Shown: positions 42,781 to 51,636 of the stretch, piece after piece
Numbering within the stretch: the stretch's first letter is position 1
How the letters are laid out: each line of letters starts with the position of its first letter
From: Xylanibacter caecicola
Lineage (GTDB): Bacteria; Bacteroidota; Bacteroidia; Bacteroidales; Bacteroidaceae
NCBI RefSeq assembly: GCF_013166515.1
Contig: NZ_JABKKJ010000003.1
Coordinates: 1 to 64,000, forward strand
Length of the DNA: 64,000 bases
Reading direction: 5' to 3'
Notes under the pieces: model-generated
Database searches by the model: none
Seen by the model: the letters and a program-made list of their open reading frames with translations, nothing else
What the model was told of the DNA's origin: nothing
Position numbers and translations under genes: made by a program

Positions 42781-43710
42781 TTAAAACAGCTTCTTCCTAA
42801 GTCGTCGCCATGCGCCGCGCCTGTATTCGTCTCTCACCTCCGGCAGCACCTCGTGGTAACTCCTCTCCGTGTCAAGGACCAGTCCGCCGTGCATGTTCGG
42901 TGCCATTATGGGCGTCATGTAGTCATCGCCGAACTCGCCCCGCAGAAACTCTTCGTAACGCTTGGGCGCCGGTATCTGTATGTCTTCGAAGTCGAGCCAC
43001 ACCGTTTCGTCGAGTATGCTCTTGTCAAAGATGTGTCTGTCACCGCTCATTGTAAGTTCCGCCGCCTTGTCGGTGTCGTTCCAACACGTCTCGCGCAGCA
43101 CTTCTTCCGACTGCCTGTAGATGTCCTTCCAACTGCTTCTTTTCAGCATACGGCGCGCTTTGAGTTTGCGGAATATCTGTCCGAACCTGCCTGAATATAC
43201 TACGTTCATGTTCACCGCCTTAAGCAGTTTGCGAGGATATGCGCTTCTTTTCAGAATGTCGTCGAGTCGTGCACCCCTGCCCTCGGGCGGTACGGCGTCC
43301 ACAACGAATATGTCGATGAATATCCCTTGGTTGAACGGTTGGAACGAGTCGGAAGGGCGTATCGCCGCCGTGCCGCTGTTGCGGAACTGTGCGTGGCTGC
43401 GATAATAGCCGGTGTCCGTATATGCCGTCTGTAAGAAATAGGGGGGGCGGAACTGACTGTTGCCTATCATGTTCATGTGGTCGTAGTCCTCGCGCGGCAT
43501 CATCAGGTCCACATCATCATCCCATGGGATGAAGCCCTTGTGGCGCACCGCACCCAAAAGCGTTCCTCCCTCTGCCCAGCAGCGCAGCCCGTTGCGCCGG
43601 CAAAAGCCGAGAAATTCTCTCAGCAGATCCAGCTCCACAGCCCACACTTTCTTCATTTCTGCCGTGACGAGATGTCCGTTTCTGTATTCCTCTTCTATAT
43701 TGAATGCCAT
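42781..43710 (-). CDS. LicD family transferase 2
   Basis: A 309-residue LicD protein with GGTLLGAVRHKGFIPWDDDV and LMMPREDYD, the family's metal-binding core. It is larger than LicD 1 (270 residues) and differs widely beyond the core, so it may recognise another acceptor. ATG 43710 (MAFNIEEEY) is chosen; the frame extends to 43803 but that part overlaps the promoter box. It is the first gene of the phosphonate cluster, before an array of GAGCTC repeats and the PEP mutase gene. Confidence 0.88.
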   Translation of the reverse strand: MAFNIEEEYRNGHLVTAEMKKVWAVELDLLREFLGFCRRNGLRCWAEGGTLLGAVRHKGFIPWDDDVDLMMPREDYDHMNMIGNSQFRPPYFLQTAYTDTGYYRSHAQFRNSGTAAIRPSDSFQPFNQGIFIDIFVVDAVPPEGRGARLDDILKRSAYPRKLLKAVNMNVVYSGRFGQIFRKLKARRMLKRSSWKDIYRQSEEVLRETCWNDTDKAAELTMSGDRHIFDKSILDETVWLDFEDIQIPAPKRYEEFLRGEFGDDYMTPIMAPNMHGGLVLDTERSYHEVLPEVRDEYRRGAWRRLRKKLF

Positions 43711-43792
43711 TTCCGTATGCAGATTATATCCTTTTCCGGCACCTCTGCCGCCGGACACACTGTTACAAGTCAACTTGACTGATATGAGAATA

Positions 43793-43800
43793 CAAAGGTA
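43793..43800 (-). promoter_or_regulatory. -7 box of phosphonate cluster
   Basis: Minus-strand TACCTTTG followed by TATTCTC, about 83 bases before the LicD 2 start. The -33 box is not clear. Confidence 0.45.
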
Positions 43801-43880
43801 CATATTTTATTATTAATAACATCAGTTCAATGAATTTAAGTTTTCAGAAAGCATAGAATTGGCTGGGATTTTATTTTTGT

Positions 43881-44021
43881 AAGAAGATAAAAGGAGATAG
43901 AGGAAGATAAAAGGAGATAAAAGACGTGTGTCTTGTTGCTTGCTCCAAGAGTATCGTCTTTTATCTTCTGTGGCGCCGGCCGCATATCTTCCCGCATCTC
44001 CTTTTATCTCCTTTCGTCTCC
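43881..44021 (-). repeat. Interspersed hairpin repeat family A, copy 5
   Basis: AAGAAGATAAAAGGAGATAG arm, AGATAAAAGACG, loop TTGTTGCTTGCTCC, CGTCTTTTATCTTC, inverted core GTGGCGCCGGCCGCATATC, and TCTCC units. It adjoins repeat B copy 5. Confidence 0.75.
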
Positions 44022-44117
44022 TGAAAGGTGTCCTTTTGCACTCTAAAAGGGCACCTTTTAGGAGACAAAAAGCCACCTTTTAGAACCTCGGAGGTATCAT
44101 CTTGATTATCAACACGT
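44021..44117 (-). repeat. Interspersed repeat family B, copy 5 (inverted)
   Basis: Ends in GGTATCATCTTGATTATCAA, the reverse complement of the core TTGATAATCAAGATGATACC. Before it are units such as CTGAAAGGTGTCCTTTTGCA and CTAAAAGGGCACCTTTTAGG. A and B lie side by side here and at 27204-27467. Confidence 0.7.
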
Positions 44118-44286
44118 TACAAGCGTCTCGAAAATAGTGCTTTTTCGGCGTTGTGACCTGTGCCGCGTGCATGGCTTTATGACGATAAGTTGCTCCGGAA
44201 AAACATTTTCTTTGATGTATGTCAAATAAACGGTGATGATATGAAAAAAGTGAGAAAACAATATTGTGTGCGCACACGGAAAGCGT
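44118..44286. other. Intergenic region without recognised feature
   Basis: Part of the 1044-base gap between LicD 2 and the lipoprotein gene. I see no gene or RNA family here; a short palindrome GTGTGCGCACAC (44266-44277) precedes the small-protein promoter. Confidence 0.4.
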
Positions 44287-44294
44287 TATCTTTG
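44287..44294 (+). promoter_or_regulatory. -7 box of small membrane protein gene
   Basis: TATCTTTG, with ATTG about 20 bases upstream (44263-44266) as a weak -33 box. The predicted leader is about 60 bases. Confidence 0.5.
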
Positions 44295-44359
44295 CATCGT
44301 GTTCGTGAGAATACTTGTTTTTCATAGGTTAGTAGTTTGATAGATTTAAGGTAAAGATT

Positions 44360-44455
44360 ATGTTATTAGATTTAGAAACGGAGATTTTGATTGTTTCGGT
44401 TATCATAATGACGGTTGTCAATATAATAGCATTGGTAAACACAAATATCCGTTAA
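44360..44455 (+). CDS. Predicted 31-residue single-span membrane protein
   Basis: A short open frame with MLLDLETEILIVSV followed by IIMTVVNIIALVNTNIR. One hydrophobic helix covers about residues 9-26, with an acidic N-terminus and a positive C-terminal residue. A TATCTTTG promoter box lies 66 bases upstream, AAGGTAAAG precedes the ATG, and a terminator starts 9 bases after the stop, so the unit is complete and separate. The family is unknown to me; a chance frame cannot be excluded. Confidence 0.5.
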   Translation: MLLDLETEILIVSVIIMTVVNIIALVNTNIR

Positions 44456-44463
44456 AGTATTCA

Positions 44464-44503
44464 GGAGGCCGGTATGAGTGATTCATGTCGTCCTCTTTTT
44501 TTG
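44464..44503 (+). terminator. Terminator after the small membrane protein gene
   Basis: GAGGCCGGTATGA pairs with TTCATGTCGTCCTC (one mismatch, two G-U), followed by seven T. Confidence 0.7.
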
Positions 44504-44721
44504 TTCCAAAGGTTTCATGTTCTCTTTCGTTGCATCTCTTGCGTGTTTTGTCGGCACGCCCACGCTTGCACGGCAGTCCTGTGTACGCATTGCGCACCGA
44601 CACCACACGGTGGCACGGACTTTGTATCTCTGCGGCTTTACGTTTAATTAAAAAAGCGTAATTAACTCATGTTTTGTGCAATAAAGTACTGAAAAGACGT
44701 TCTTTTTGCAGAATTCTGTTT

Positions 44722-44729
44722 AAATTTGC
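44722..44729 (+). promoter_or_regulatory. -7 box of DUF6242-like lipoprotein gene
   Basis: TAAATTTG, 25 bases before the ATG at 44754. A TTTG is only 12 bases upstream, too close for a -33 box. Confidence 0.45.
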
Positions 44730-44753
44730 AGCTAAAAATAAAATTATCACATA

Positions 44754-46190
44754 ATGAAAAGGATACTCTTACCTTTCGTAATATTGTTTTCGGTAATATT
44801 TCTTTGTGCTTCCTGTTTGGACGATGGAAACGAGACCGAGTTTATCTTTGCCGATGATACGGCAATCTCGGCATTCTCTCTCGGAACGCTTAACAGACAC
44901 ACCACAGTCAAGTCGTCTACGGGCGAAGACAGTGCCGTGGTGGTGACGGTGACAGGCAGCAAATATAAATTCTACATAGATCAGGTAAAGCGCGAGATAT
45001 ATAATGCCGACTCATTGCCCGTAGGCACGGACAACAAACATGTGATTTGCGAGATTACGAGCAAGAACTCGGGGGTGATAGTGATAAAGGACATCGACAG
45101 CGACACGCTGAGATACTATAACAGCAGCGACTCGATAGACTTTTCGGAACCGCGCGAGATTTCGGTATTCGACATGGCGGGCACGGGCAAGCGCACGTAC
45201 AAGGTGAGCGTGAACGTGCATAAAGAATATGCGGATACCGTATATTGGAATCTTATGTGCACGGAGCCAAGCCTTGCACGGCTTACGGCGATGAAGGCGG
45301 TGGAGAACAACGGCAGGATATTCGTATTCGGAACAGACGGCACAGCCACACATATTTATCACACCGACGCTGCAGACGGGCACTCATGGCGCCAGGCTAC
45401 GCCCAACTTCAATATGGTTATAGCAGCAGCTGACTACAGTAACGTGGCTGTTAAAGGCGGTATGATATACATGCTCTGCGGCAGTCAGTTGTTGAAATCT
45501 GCCGACGCCGACAACTGGGAAAAGGTTTCCGATGTGGCTGGTGTGGCACGCCTTGTAGGCGCAGGCAGCCGCAGGCTTTATGCGCTCGACGGCAACGGTG
45601 GCATCGTTTCGTCGGATGACGGAGTGGCGTGGACGGCAGAGACGCTCGACGGCGATGCGCGCATGCTGCCCGACAGGGATATCAACTTTGCCGTGCTGCC
45701 ACTAAGGACAAACGCACAGACCGAACGCGTGATAATGACCGGCAATCATGCAGATATGCTCGATGCCACAGACACCACTGCTGTGGTATGGAGCAAGGTG
45801 GAGGAATATGCTCCGAACTCTGAAAATCATTCGTGGACATACTATGACAACGTGGTTAAGAAAGTTCTGCCGCGCCTCGAAAATCTTGTCATGACATGCT
45901 ATGACGGTCGTTTGGCGGCGTTCGGCGGCGATGAAATGGACGGCGGAAAGGTCAAGGCTTTTGCACAGATGTACTTCAGTCCGGACAACGGTCTGTCATG
46001 GCACAACGACAGCCGCTTCAGCTTTCCAAAAGACTTTGCCGGCAGTAAGTCGTCTTTCGCCTTTGTCGCAGGTTCCGACAACTTCCTCTGGATTATATGC
46101 GGAGAAACGGGACAGGTATGGCGCGGAAGACTGAGCCAGCTCGGCTGGGCTAACGACCGGACATCGTTCACAAAAAGTCCGCGTCTGTAG
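44754..46190 (+). CDS. DUF6242-like lipoprotein with beta-propeller-like repeats
   Basis: A 478-residue lipoprotein (lipobox FLCASC, Cys about 22, followed by LDDGNE). The N-terminal half resembles DUF6242 proteins of Bacteroidales (STGEDSAVVVTVTG, YKVSVNVHKEYADTVYW). The C-terminal half repeats W- and G-rich blades such as LLKSADADNWEKVSDVAG and GIVSSDDGVAWTAETLDG, like a beta-propeller. Function unknown. It precedes an outer-membrane beta-barrel gene, UppS and BamA on the same strand, so it may belong to an envelope operon. Confidence 0.75.
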   Translation: MKRILLPFVILFSVIFLCASCLDDGNETEFIFADDTAISAFSLGTLNRHTTVKSSTGEDSAVVVTVTGSKYKFYIDQVKREIYNADSLPVGTDNKHVICEITSKNSGVIVIKDIDSDTLRYYNSSDSIDFSEPREISVFDMAGTGKRTYKVSVNVHKEYADTVYWNLMCTEPSLARLTAMKAVENNGRIFVFGTDGTATHIYHTDAADGHSWRQATPNFNMVIAAADYSNVAVKGGMIYMLCGSQLLKSADADNWEKVSDVAGVARLVGAGSRRLYALDGNGGIVSSDDGVAWTAETLDGDARMLPDRDINFAVLPLRTNAQTERVIMTGNHADMLDATDTTAVVWSKVEEYAPNSENHSWTYYDNVVKKVLPRLENLVMTCYDGRLAAFGGDEMDGGKVKAFAQMYFSPDNGLSWHNDSRFSFPKDFAGSKSSFAFVAGSDNFLWIICGETGQVWRGRLSQLGWANDRTSFTKSPRL

Positions 46191-46215
46191 GGCTATATAA
46201 TATAATAAGGTGTAT

Positions 46216-46893
46216 ATGAAGAAACTCCTGCTTATAATTACTGTCATATGTCTTGCTGTCACGGCGCGTGCGCAGGATGACGAGGAGTACAGGCTGGAGC
46301 TGGGCGCCGGTGTGGGCATGGTGTCATACCAGGGCGACTTCAACGGCAGTATAGCAAAGAACATGCAGCCGATGACGACACTGCTCGTCAGACGTGTCTT
46401 CAACCCATATATGGGGCTGAGGGCAAGTCTGTCGTTTGGAAAACTTAAAGGCTCGTCGGGAGATGTAGAGACATTTTATCCCGAGTTCAATGACAATCCG
46501 GTAGAGTTCAGCAACTCGCTGACTGACTTTAGCGTGGCATACGAATACAACTTCTGGCCCTATGGCACCGGTCGTGACTATCGCGGAGCAAAGAGACTCA
46601 CGCCTTTCGTTTTTCTCGGCATAGGCGGAACGTATGTGAAGAGCGGTGACGAAAGCGTTTTTACAGCAAACTTTCCTATAGGCGCAGGCGTTAAATACAA
46701 GATAGGACCGAGGGTTAATCTGGGACTGGAATGGGCTATGCACTTCTCGCTGAGCGACAAGCTCGACGGCGTGGAAGACCCATATATGATAAAGAGTGCC
46801 GGACTGTTTAAGAACACCGACTGCTATTCGGCTCTTCAGCTTACTATCACGTACAGCCTGATGCCAAAGTGCAGGACATGTAATAAAGACTGA
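46216..46893 (+). CDS. DUF6089-like outer-membrane beta-barrel protein
   Basis: A 225-residue secreted protein. Signal peptide [20 protein letters not shown]; the rest alternates hydrophobic and polar residues as in a small outer-membrane barrel ([46 protein letters not shown]). It resembles the DUF6089 family that sits before uppS and bamA in Bacteroidales. ATG 46216 is used since it begins the signal peptide. Stop and next ATG are 2 bases apart, so translation is coupled to uppS. Confidence 0.85.
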   Translation: MKKLLLIITVICLAVTARAQDDEEYRLELGAGVGMVSYQGDFNGSIAKNMQPMTTLLVRRVFNPYMGLRASLSFGKLKGSSGDVETFYPEFNDNPVEFSNSLTDFSVAYEYNFWPYGTGRDYRGAKRLTPFVFLGIGGTYVKSGDESVFTANFPIGAGVKYKIGPRVNLGLEWAMHFSLSDKLDGVEDPYMIKSAGLFKNTDCYSALQLTITYSLMPKCRTCNKD

Positions 46894-46895
46894 AA

Positions 46896-47642
46896 ATGAC
46901 AGGACAAGACATAAGTATAGACATGAAGCGGGTGCCGCGCCACATCGCCATAATAATGGACGGCAACGGTCGTTGGGCGGCGGAACGCGGCAAGGAGCGC
47001 AGCTACGGACATCAGGCAGGTGTGGAGTCTGTGCGCCGCATCACATCAGAGTGTACGCGCCTCGGCGTGGAATATCTCACACTGTACACCTTCTCGACGG
47101 AAAACTGGAAACGCCCTGCCGACGAGGTGGCTGCACTTATGGGACTGGTTCTGTCGTCGCTCGAAGACGAGATATTCATGAAGAACAACGTGCGCTTTCG
47201 CGTAATAGGCGACATCGCACGCCTGCCGCAGGCAGTGCAGGACAAGCTCAATGAGACGATGGAGCACACAAGCGGCAACACCGCCATGACAATGGTGGTG
47301 GCTCTGAGTTATTCTTCGAAATGGGAAATAACGCATGCCGTGCGCGAAATAGCCGCCGGCGTGGCGGAAGGTACTATCGACCGCAACGACATAGACGACG
47401 AGATGATATCCGCACACATGCAGACATCGTTCATGCCCGACCCTGATCTGCTGATACGTACAGGCGGGGAAGTGCGCATAAGCAACTATCTTTTGTGGCA
47501 GATAGCCTACTCCGAACTGTATTTCTGCGACACTTTCTGGCCCGACTTCGATGAAAAGGCGCTGCGCGAAGCCATAGCGTGCTATCAGAAACGGCAGAGA
47601 CGCTTCGGCAAAACGGAGGCGCAGGTGGAAAACAACGAATAG
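46896..47642 (+). CDS. uppS: Isoprenyl transferase (undecaprenyl diphosphate synthase)
   Basis: A 248-residue cis-prenyltransferase. [11 protein letters not shown] holds the catalytic Asp and phosphate-binding Gly-Asn-Gly-Arg; [15 protein letters not shown] and [15 protein letters not shown] are further signatures. It condenses isopentenyl diphosphate to C55 undecaprenyl diphosphate, the lipid carrier of cell-wall and surface glycan synthesis. It lies 2 bases after the beta-barrel gene and 22 bases before bamA. A start at 46923 (MKRVPRH) is possible. Confidence 0.97.
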   Translation: MTGQDISIDMKRVPRHIAIIMDGNGRWAAERGKERSYGHQAGVESVRRITSECTRLGVEYLTLYTFSTENWKRPADEVAALMGLVLSSLEDEIFMKNNVRFRVIGDIARLPQAVQDKLNETMEHTSGNTAMTMVVALSYSSKWEITHAVREIAAGVAEGTIDRNDIDDEMISAHMQTSFMPDPDLLIRTGGEVRISNYLLWQIAYSELYFCDTFWPDFDEKALREAIACYQKRQRRFGKTEAQVENNE

Positions 47643-47664
47643 AACAAGACAACAAACAAAGAAG

Positions 47665-50277
47665 ATGAACAAGATATTAGGACGAATACTGCTGTTTGCG
47701 GCATTATCGACAAGCATTGGCGCAGTGGCGCAGGAGAAGATAGTAAACCCTGACATATCGTATGCCGGAATACCGAGAACATGCAAAATCGGCGGCATCG
47801 CCGTTTCGGGTGTCAGCGGATACGAGGACTATATGCTCACCGGTATATCCGGACTTGTCATAGGACAGGAAGTGTCGGTGCCGGGACAGGAGATCACCGA
47901 TGCCGTGAAGCGTTATTGGAGGCACGGTTTGTTCTCGAAAGTGCAGATTGCTGCCGACTCGATAGTGGGAGACAAGGTCTATCTTCATTTCTATCTGGCT
48001 GTTCGTCCGCGTGTTTCTACGATTAACTATATCGGTTTGAAGAAAACGGAAAAGGAAGATATGGAGGCTAAACTGGGATTGCTCAAGGGCAGTCAGATTA
48101 CACCGAACATGATCGACCGTGCTAAAATTCTTGCAAAGAACTATTTTGACGACAAGGGCTTCAAGAACGCTGATATCTCCATAATACAGCGTGACGACGT
48201 TGCAAACAAAGATCATGTAATACTCGACGTTATCATCGACAAGAAGGAAAAGATGAAAGTGCGCAGCATCATTATCGAAGGCAACGAACAATTGGCTGAC
48301 AACAAAATTAAAGGAGGGCTGTTCCGAAAAGGCGCTTTCGCAAAAATACACGAGGCGGGAAAGTTGTCTTCGTTCCTGAAAGCAAAGAAGTTCACCCCCG
48401 AAAGATACAAGACGGACAAACAGAACCTTATCGACAAGTATAACGAGCTTGGCTACCGCGACGCTACAATCATTGAGGACAGCGTGTGGAACGTGGACGA
48501 TAAGCATGTGAACGTGTACGTAAAAGTGGACGAGGGAAAGAAATATTACATCCGAAACATCAACTGGGTTGGTAATACCATCTACTCCACAGACTATCTG
48601 AACAGCGTGCTCGGCATGAAGAAAGGCGATGTCTACAATCAGAAACTCATGAACAAGCGCCTCTCGGAAGACGACGATGCCGTGGGAAACAACTACTGGA
48701 ACAACGGTTATCTGTTCTATAACCTGCAGCCGACGGAGGTGAATATCGTTGGCGACTCTATCGACTTGGAGATGCGTATAATGGAGGGACAGCAGGCGCA
48801 TATCAGTCGCGTGCGCATCAACGGCAACGACCGACTGTATGAAAACGTCATCCGCCGCGAGCTGAGAACAAAACCGGGCGATCTCTTCTCGAAAGAGGCA
48901 CTGCAGCGTTCGGCACGTGAAATGGCATCGATGGGACACTTCGATGCGGAACAGATAAACCCGGACGTGAAGCCGAATTACGAAGACGGTACAGTAGATA
49001 TTAACTGGGATCTTGTACAGAAGTCTAACGACCAGGTGGAATTCTCGCTCGGTTGGGGACAGACTGGAGTCATCGGGCGTGTCGGTCTGAAGCTGAACAA
49101 TTTCTCCATGCGCAATCTTTTCAACAAGAATAAGGAGCACAGAGGTATTCTTCCGGTGGGCGACGGCGAGGTTCTGTCGGTGGGTGCGCAGACAAACGGT
49201 ACCTACTATCAATCGTACAACGCCTCTTATTCCACCAGTTGGTTCGGCGGCAAGCGCCCGATACAGTTCAGTGTGGGTGCCTACTATTCAAAGCAGACCG
49301 ACGTATCGAGCAACTATTACAACAGCGGATACATGAACAACTACTATAATTACTTGTATGGTTACGGCAATAGCAATAACTGGTACGAGAATTATTACGA
49401 CCCCGACAAGTACGTTCAGCTGCTCGGCGTATCCGTGGGATGGGGAAAACGCCTGCGATGGCCCGACGATTACTTTCAGCTTTCGGTGGAATTGGCTTAT
49501 CAGCGATACATGTTGAAGAACTGGCAGTACTTCCTCGTGACCAACGGAAACTGCAACAACCTTAATCTCGGCATAACTCTCTCGCGTGTGTCTACGGACA
49601 ACCAACTGTTCCCGCGACGCGGTTCGGAGTTCTCAGCTTCCGTCACTGTAACTCCACCATGGTCTAAATTCCAGAAAAAAGACTATGCCAACCTTGCCGT
49701 AGACCGCAACTCGCCGACATATACGGACGAGCAACAGGAGAAATATCGCTGGATTGAGTATCACAAATGGAAATTCAAGGCAAAGACATATACGGCTCTT
49801 ACAAGCGGACAGAAATGCTTTGTGCTGATGACACGTGTGGAAATGGGACTGCTCGGGTCGTATAACAAGCACAAAAAGTCGCCTTTCGAGACATACTACA
49901 TGGGTGGCGACGGCATGAGCGGATATTCGTCGGGATATGCCGAGGAGACTATAGGACTGCGTGGATATGAAAACGGCTCGCTGACTCCTTACGGATATGA
50001 GGGCTATGCATACGATCGCTTCACGCTTGAGCTACGTTATCCGTTCCTGCTTGGTAACACCACGATATACGGACTGACATTCGCCGAAGCCGGAAACGCA
50101 TGGAACGAGACGAAGAAGTTCAATCCGTTCGACATGAAGCGCTCTGCCGGAATAGGCGTGCGCATATTCCTTCCCATGGTTGGACTTATGGGTATAGACT
50201 GGGCTTACGGCTTTGACAAGGTGTTTGGACAGAAGAGCGGCAGCCAGTTCCACTTCATACTGGGACAAGAGTTTTAG
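47665..50277 (+). CDS. bamA: BamA, outer-membrane protein assembly factor
   Basis: An 870-residue Omp85 protein with signal peptide MNKILGRILLFAALS up to GAVAQ. Five POTRA repeats cover about residues 45-430 (for example FYLAVRPRVSTINYIGLKK and VRSIIIEGNEQLADNK). A 16-strand barrel follows, with conserved FMAGGDGMSGY-like segment YYMGGDGMSGYSSGYAEE and RGYENG. It inserts beta-barrel proteins into the outer membrane. Three Skp-like chaperone genes follow, and uppS precedes. Confidence 0.96.
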   Translation: MNKILGRILLFAALSTSIGAVAQEKIVNPDISYAGIPRTCKIGGIAVSGVSGYEDYMLTGISGLVIGQEVSVPGQEITDAVKRYWRHGLFSKVQIAADSIVGDKVYLHFYLAVRPRVSTINYIGLKKTEKEDMEAKLGLLKGSQITPNMIDRAKILAKNYFDDKGFKNADISIIQRDDVANKDHVILDVIIDKKEKMKVRSIIIEGNEQLADNKIKGGLFRKGAFAKIHEAGKLSSFLKAKKFTPERYKTDKQNLIDKYNELGYRDATIIEDSVWNVDDKHVNVYVKVDEGKKYYIRNINWVGNTIYSTDYLNSVLGMKKGDVYNQKLMNKRLSEDDDAVGNNYWNNGYLFYNLQPTEVNIVGDSIDLEMRIMEGQQAHISRVRINGNDRLYENVIRRELRTKPGDLFSKEALQRSAREMASMGHFDAEQINPDVKPNYEDGTVDINWDLVQKSNDQVEFSLGWGQTGVIGRVGLKLNNFSMRNLFNKNKEHRGILPVGDGEVLSVGAQTNGTYYQSYNASYSTSWFGGKRPIQFSVGAYYSKQTDVSSNYYNSGYMNNYYNYLYGYGNSNNWYENYYDPDKYVQLLGVSVGWGKRLRWPDDYFQLSVELAYQRYMLKNWQYFLVTNGNCNNLNLGITLSRVSTDNQLFPRRGSEFSASVTVTPPWSKFQKKDYANLAVDRNSPTYTDEQQEKYRWIEYHKWKFKAKTYTALTSGQKCFVLMTRVEMGLLGSYNKHKKSPFETYYMGGDGMSGYSSGYAEETIGLRGYENGSLTPYGYEGYAYDRFTLELRYPFLLGNTTIYGLTFAEAGNAWNETKKFNPFDMKRSAGIGVRIFLPMVGLMGIDWAYGFDKVFGQKSGSQFHFILGQEF

Positions 50278-50380
50278 TTAATTTATAATTGATAATTTAT
50301 AATTAATAATTATTGGGGGGCTTTGATGCCATATAGATCTTATGGGACTTATAGGTCTTATATGTCTTATAGAAAATTAA
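50277..50380. repeat. AT-rich arm and CTTATAGGTC array after bamA
   Basis: TAATTTATAATTGATAATTT to 50311 matches the arm of the element at 23343. Then GATCTTATGGGACTTATAGG and TCTTATATGTCTTATAGA form an array of about 10-base units. Both lie between bamA and the first Skp gene. Confidence 0.6.
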
Positions 50381-50410
50381 AAAGAGAAAAATAAAAACAA
50401 AGGAGGTAAC

Positions 50411-50926
50411 ATGAAAAAGAAAATAATGACAATGTTTGTCATGGCTCTCATGGCTGTGACGGCAAATGCACAGAAGTTCGCATTGGTGGATATGGAGTAT
50501 ATCCTGAAAAACGTTCCTGCCTATGAGCGTGCCAACGAACAGCTTTCTCAGGTAGCCAAGAAATGGCAGGCAGAGGTGGAGGCTATCAATACGGTGGCAC
50601 AGACACTCTACAAGAACTACCAGAACGAGGTGGTGTTTCTCTCGCAGGAGCAGAAGAAACAGCGCCAGGAGGCTATAATGGAGAAAGAAAAGGAAGCCAG
50701 TGAACTGAAAAAGAAGTATTTCGGTCCGGAAGGCGAGCTTTTCAAGAAGCGCACCAGTCTTATGACACCGATACAGAAGGAGATTTACAACGCCGTAAAG
50801 GACATCGCCGACATGCGCGGATATTCTCTTGTGATAGACAGGGCGTCGGATACCGGCATTGTCTTCGGCTCGCCCAAGATAGACATAAGCAACGAGGTGC
50901 TGCGCAAACTGGGATATTCCAACTGA
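50411..50926 (+). CDS. Skp/OmpH-family periplasmic chaperone 1
   Basis: A 171-residue OmpH/Skp protein. Signal peptide MTMFVMALMAVTANAQ, then FALVDMEYILKNVPAYERA, a long charged coiled coil (QEQKKQRQEAIMEKEKEASE), and a C-terminal hydrophobic part. Skp chaperones hold unfolded outer-membrane proteins for BamA. An AGGAGG sequence precedes the ATG by 5 bases, unusual for Bacteroidota. Confidence 0.92.
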   Translation: MKKKIMTMFVMALMAVTANAQKFALVDMEYILKNVPAYERANEQLSQVAKKWQAEVEAINTVAQTLYKNYQNEVVFLSQEQKKQRQEAIMEKEKEASELKKKYFGPEGELFKKRTSLMTPIQKEIYNAVKDIADMRGYSLVIDRASDTGIVFGSPKIDISNEVLRKLGYSN

Positions 50927-51012
50927 CGACACAACCTCGGCAATGGCGACAACTGTTGTCACGGCGGTATTGAAATAGAACTTGAATAATTAATAATAAA
51001 AACAAAAAGGAA

Positions 51013-51513
51013 ATGAAAAAACTTATTTTAATGCTGATGCTTTGCGTTCCTATGGCAATGTCGGCACAGAAGTTCGGACATGTAGACGCACAGTCGGTAA
51101 TGCAAAACCTACCTGAATTCATGAAGGTAAGAGGCGAGCTTGAAGCTCAGGCAAAACAGTATGACAACGACCTGAAGCTGATGCAGGACGAAATCCAGAA
51201 GAAAGTTGACAACTACGAGAAGTCAAAGAGCACGATGAACGCCACAAAACAGCAGGAAGAAGAGAAGACTATACAGGATTTGCTTCAGAAGTTCCAGCAG
51301 GCACAGCAAGACAACCAGCAGGCTTTCCAGAAGGCACAACAGGAGAAGATGCAGCCTATAATGACGAAAGTGATGACTGCCATAAAGAACGTAGGCAAAG
51401 CCGGTGGCTATGTATACATCATGGACAACGCCAGCGGCATACCCTATATCAGCGACACACTGAGCAAGGATGTTACTGCCGATGTCAAGGCGGAGATTGC
51501 AAAGATGAAATAA
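51013..51513 (+). CDS. Skp/OmpH-family periplasmic chaperone 2
   Basis: A 166-residue paralogue. Signal peptide MLMLCVPMAMSAQ, then FGHVDAQSVMQNLPEFMKVR, a Gln- and Lys-rich coiled coil (LLQKFQQAQQDNQQAFQKAQ) and the conserved end MDNASGIPYISD. Same role as the preceding protein is expected; the more Gln-rich coil sets it apart. Confidence 0.92.
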   Translation: MKKLILMLMLCVPMAMSAQKFGHVDAQSVMQNLPEFMKVRGELEAQAKQYDNDLKLMQDEIQKKVDNYEKSKSTMNATKQQEEEKTIQDLLQKFQQAQQDNQQAFQKAQQEKMQPIMTKVMTAIKNVGKAGGYVYIMDNASGIPYISDTLSKDVTADVKAEIAKMK

Positions 51514-51524
51514 AACGGTACGGA

Positions 51525-51591
51525 GCATGGCGTGCCGTCGGGAACAAGCGGCGGCATATATGTTCTTGTCGTACATCGCGGCACGCCATGC
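51525..51591. repeat. 13-bp inverted repeat between Skp genes 2 and 3
   Basis: GCATGGCGTGCCG (51525-51537) and CGGCACGCCATGC (51579-51591) form a perfect stem around a 41-base loop. There is no T-run. It could limit read-through or stabilise mRNA. Confidence 0.6.
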
Positions 51592-51636
51592 CCTATCCGT
51601 ATTAGAACCATGTCATCATTTATATTTAACACCGAT

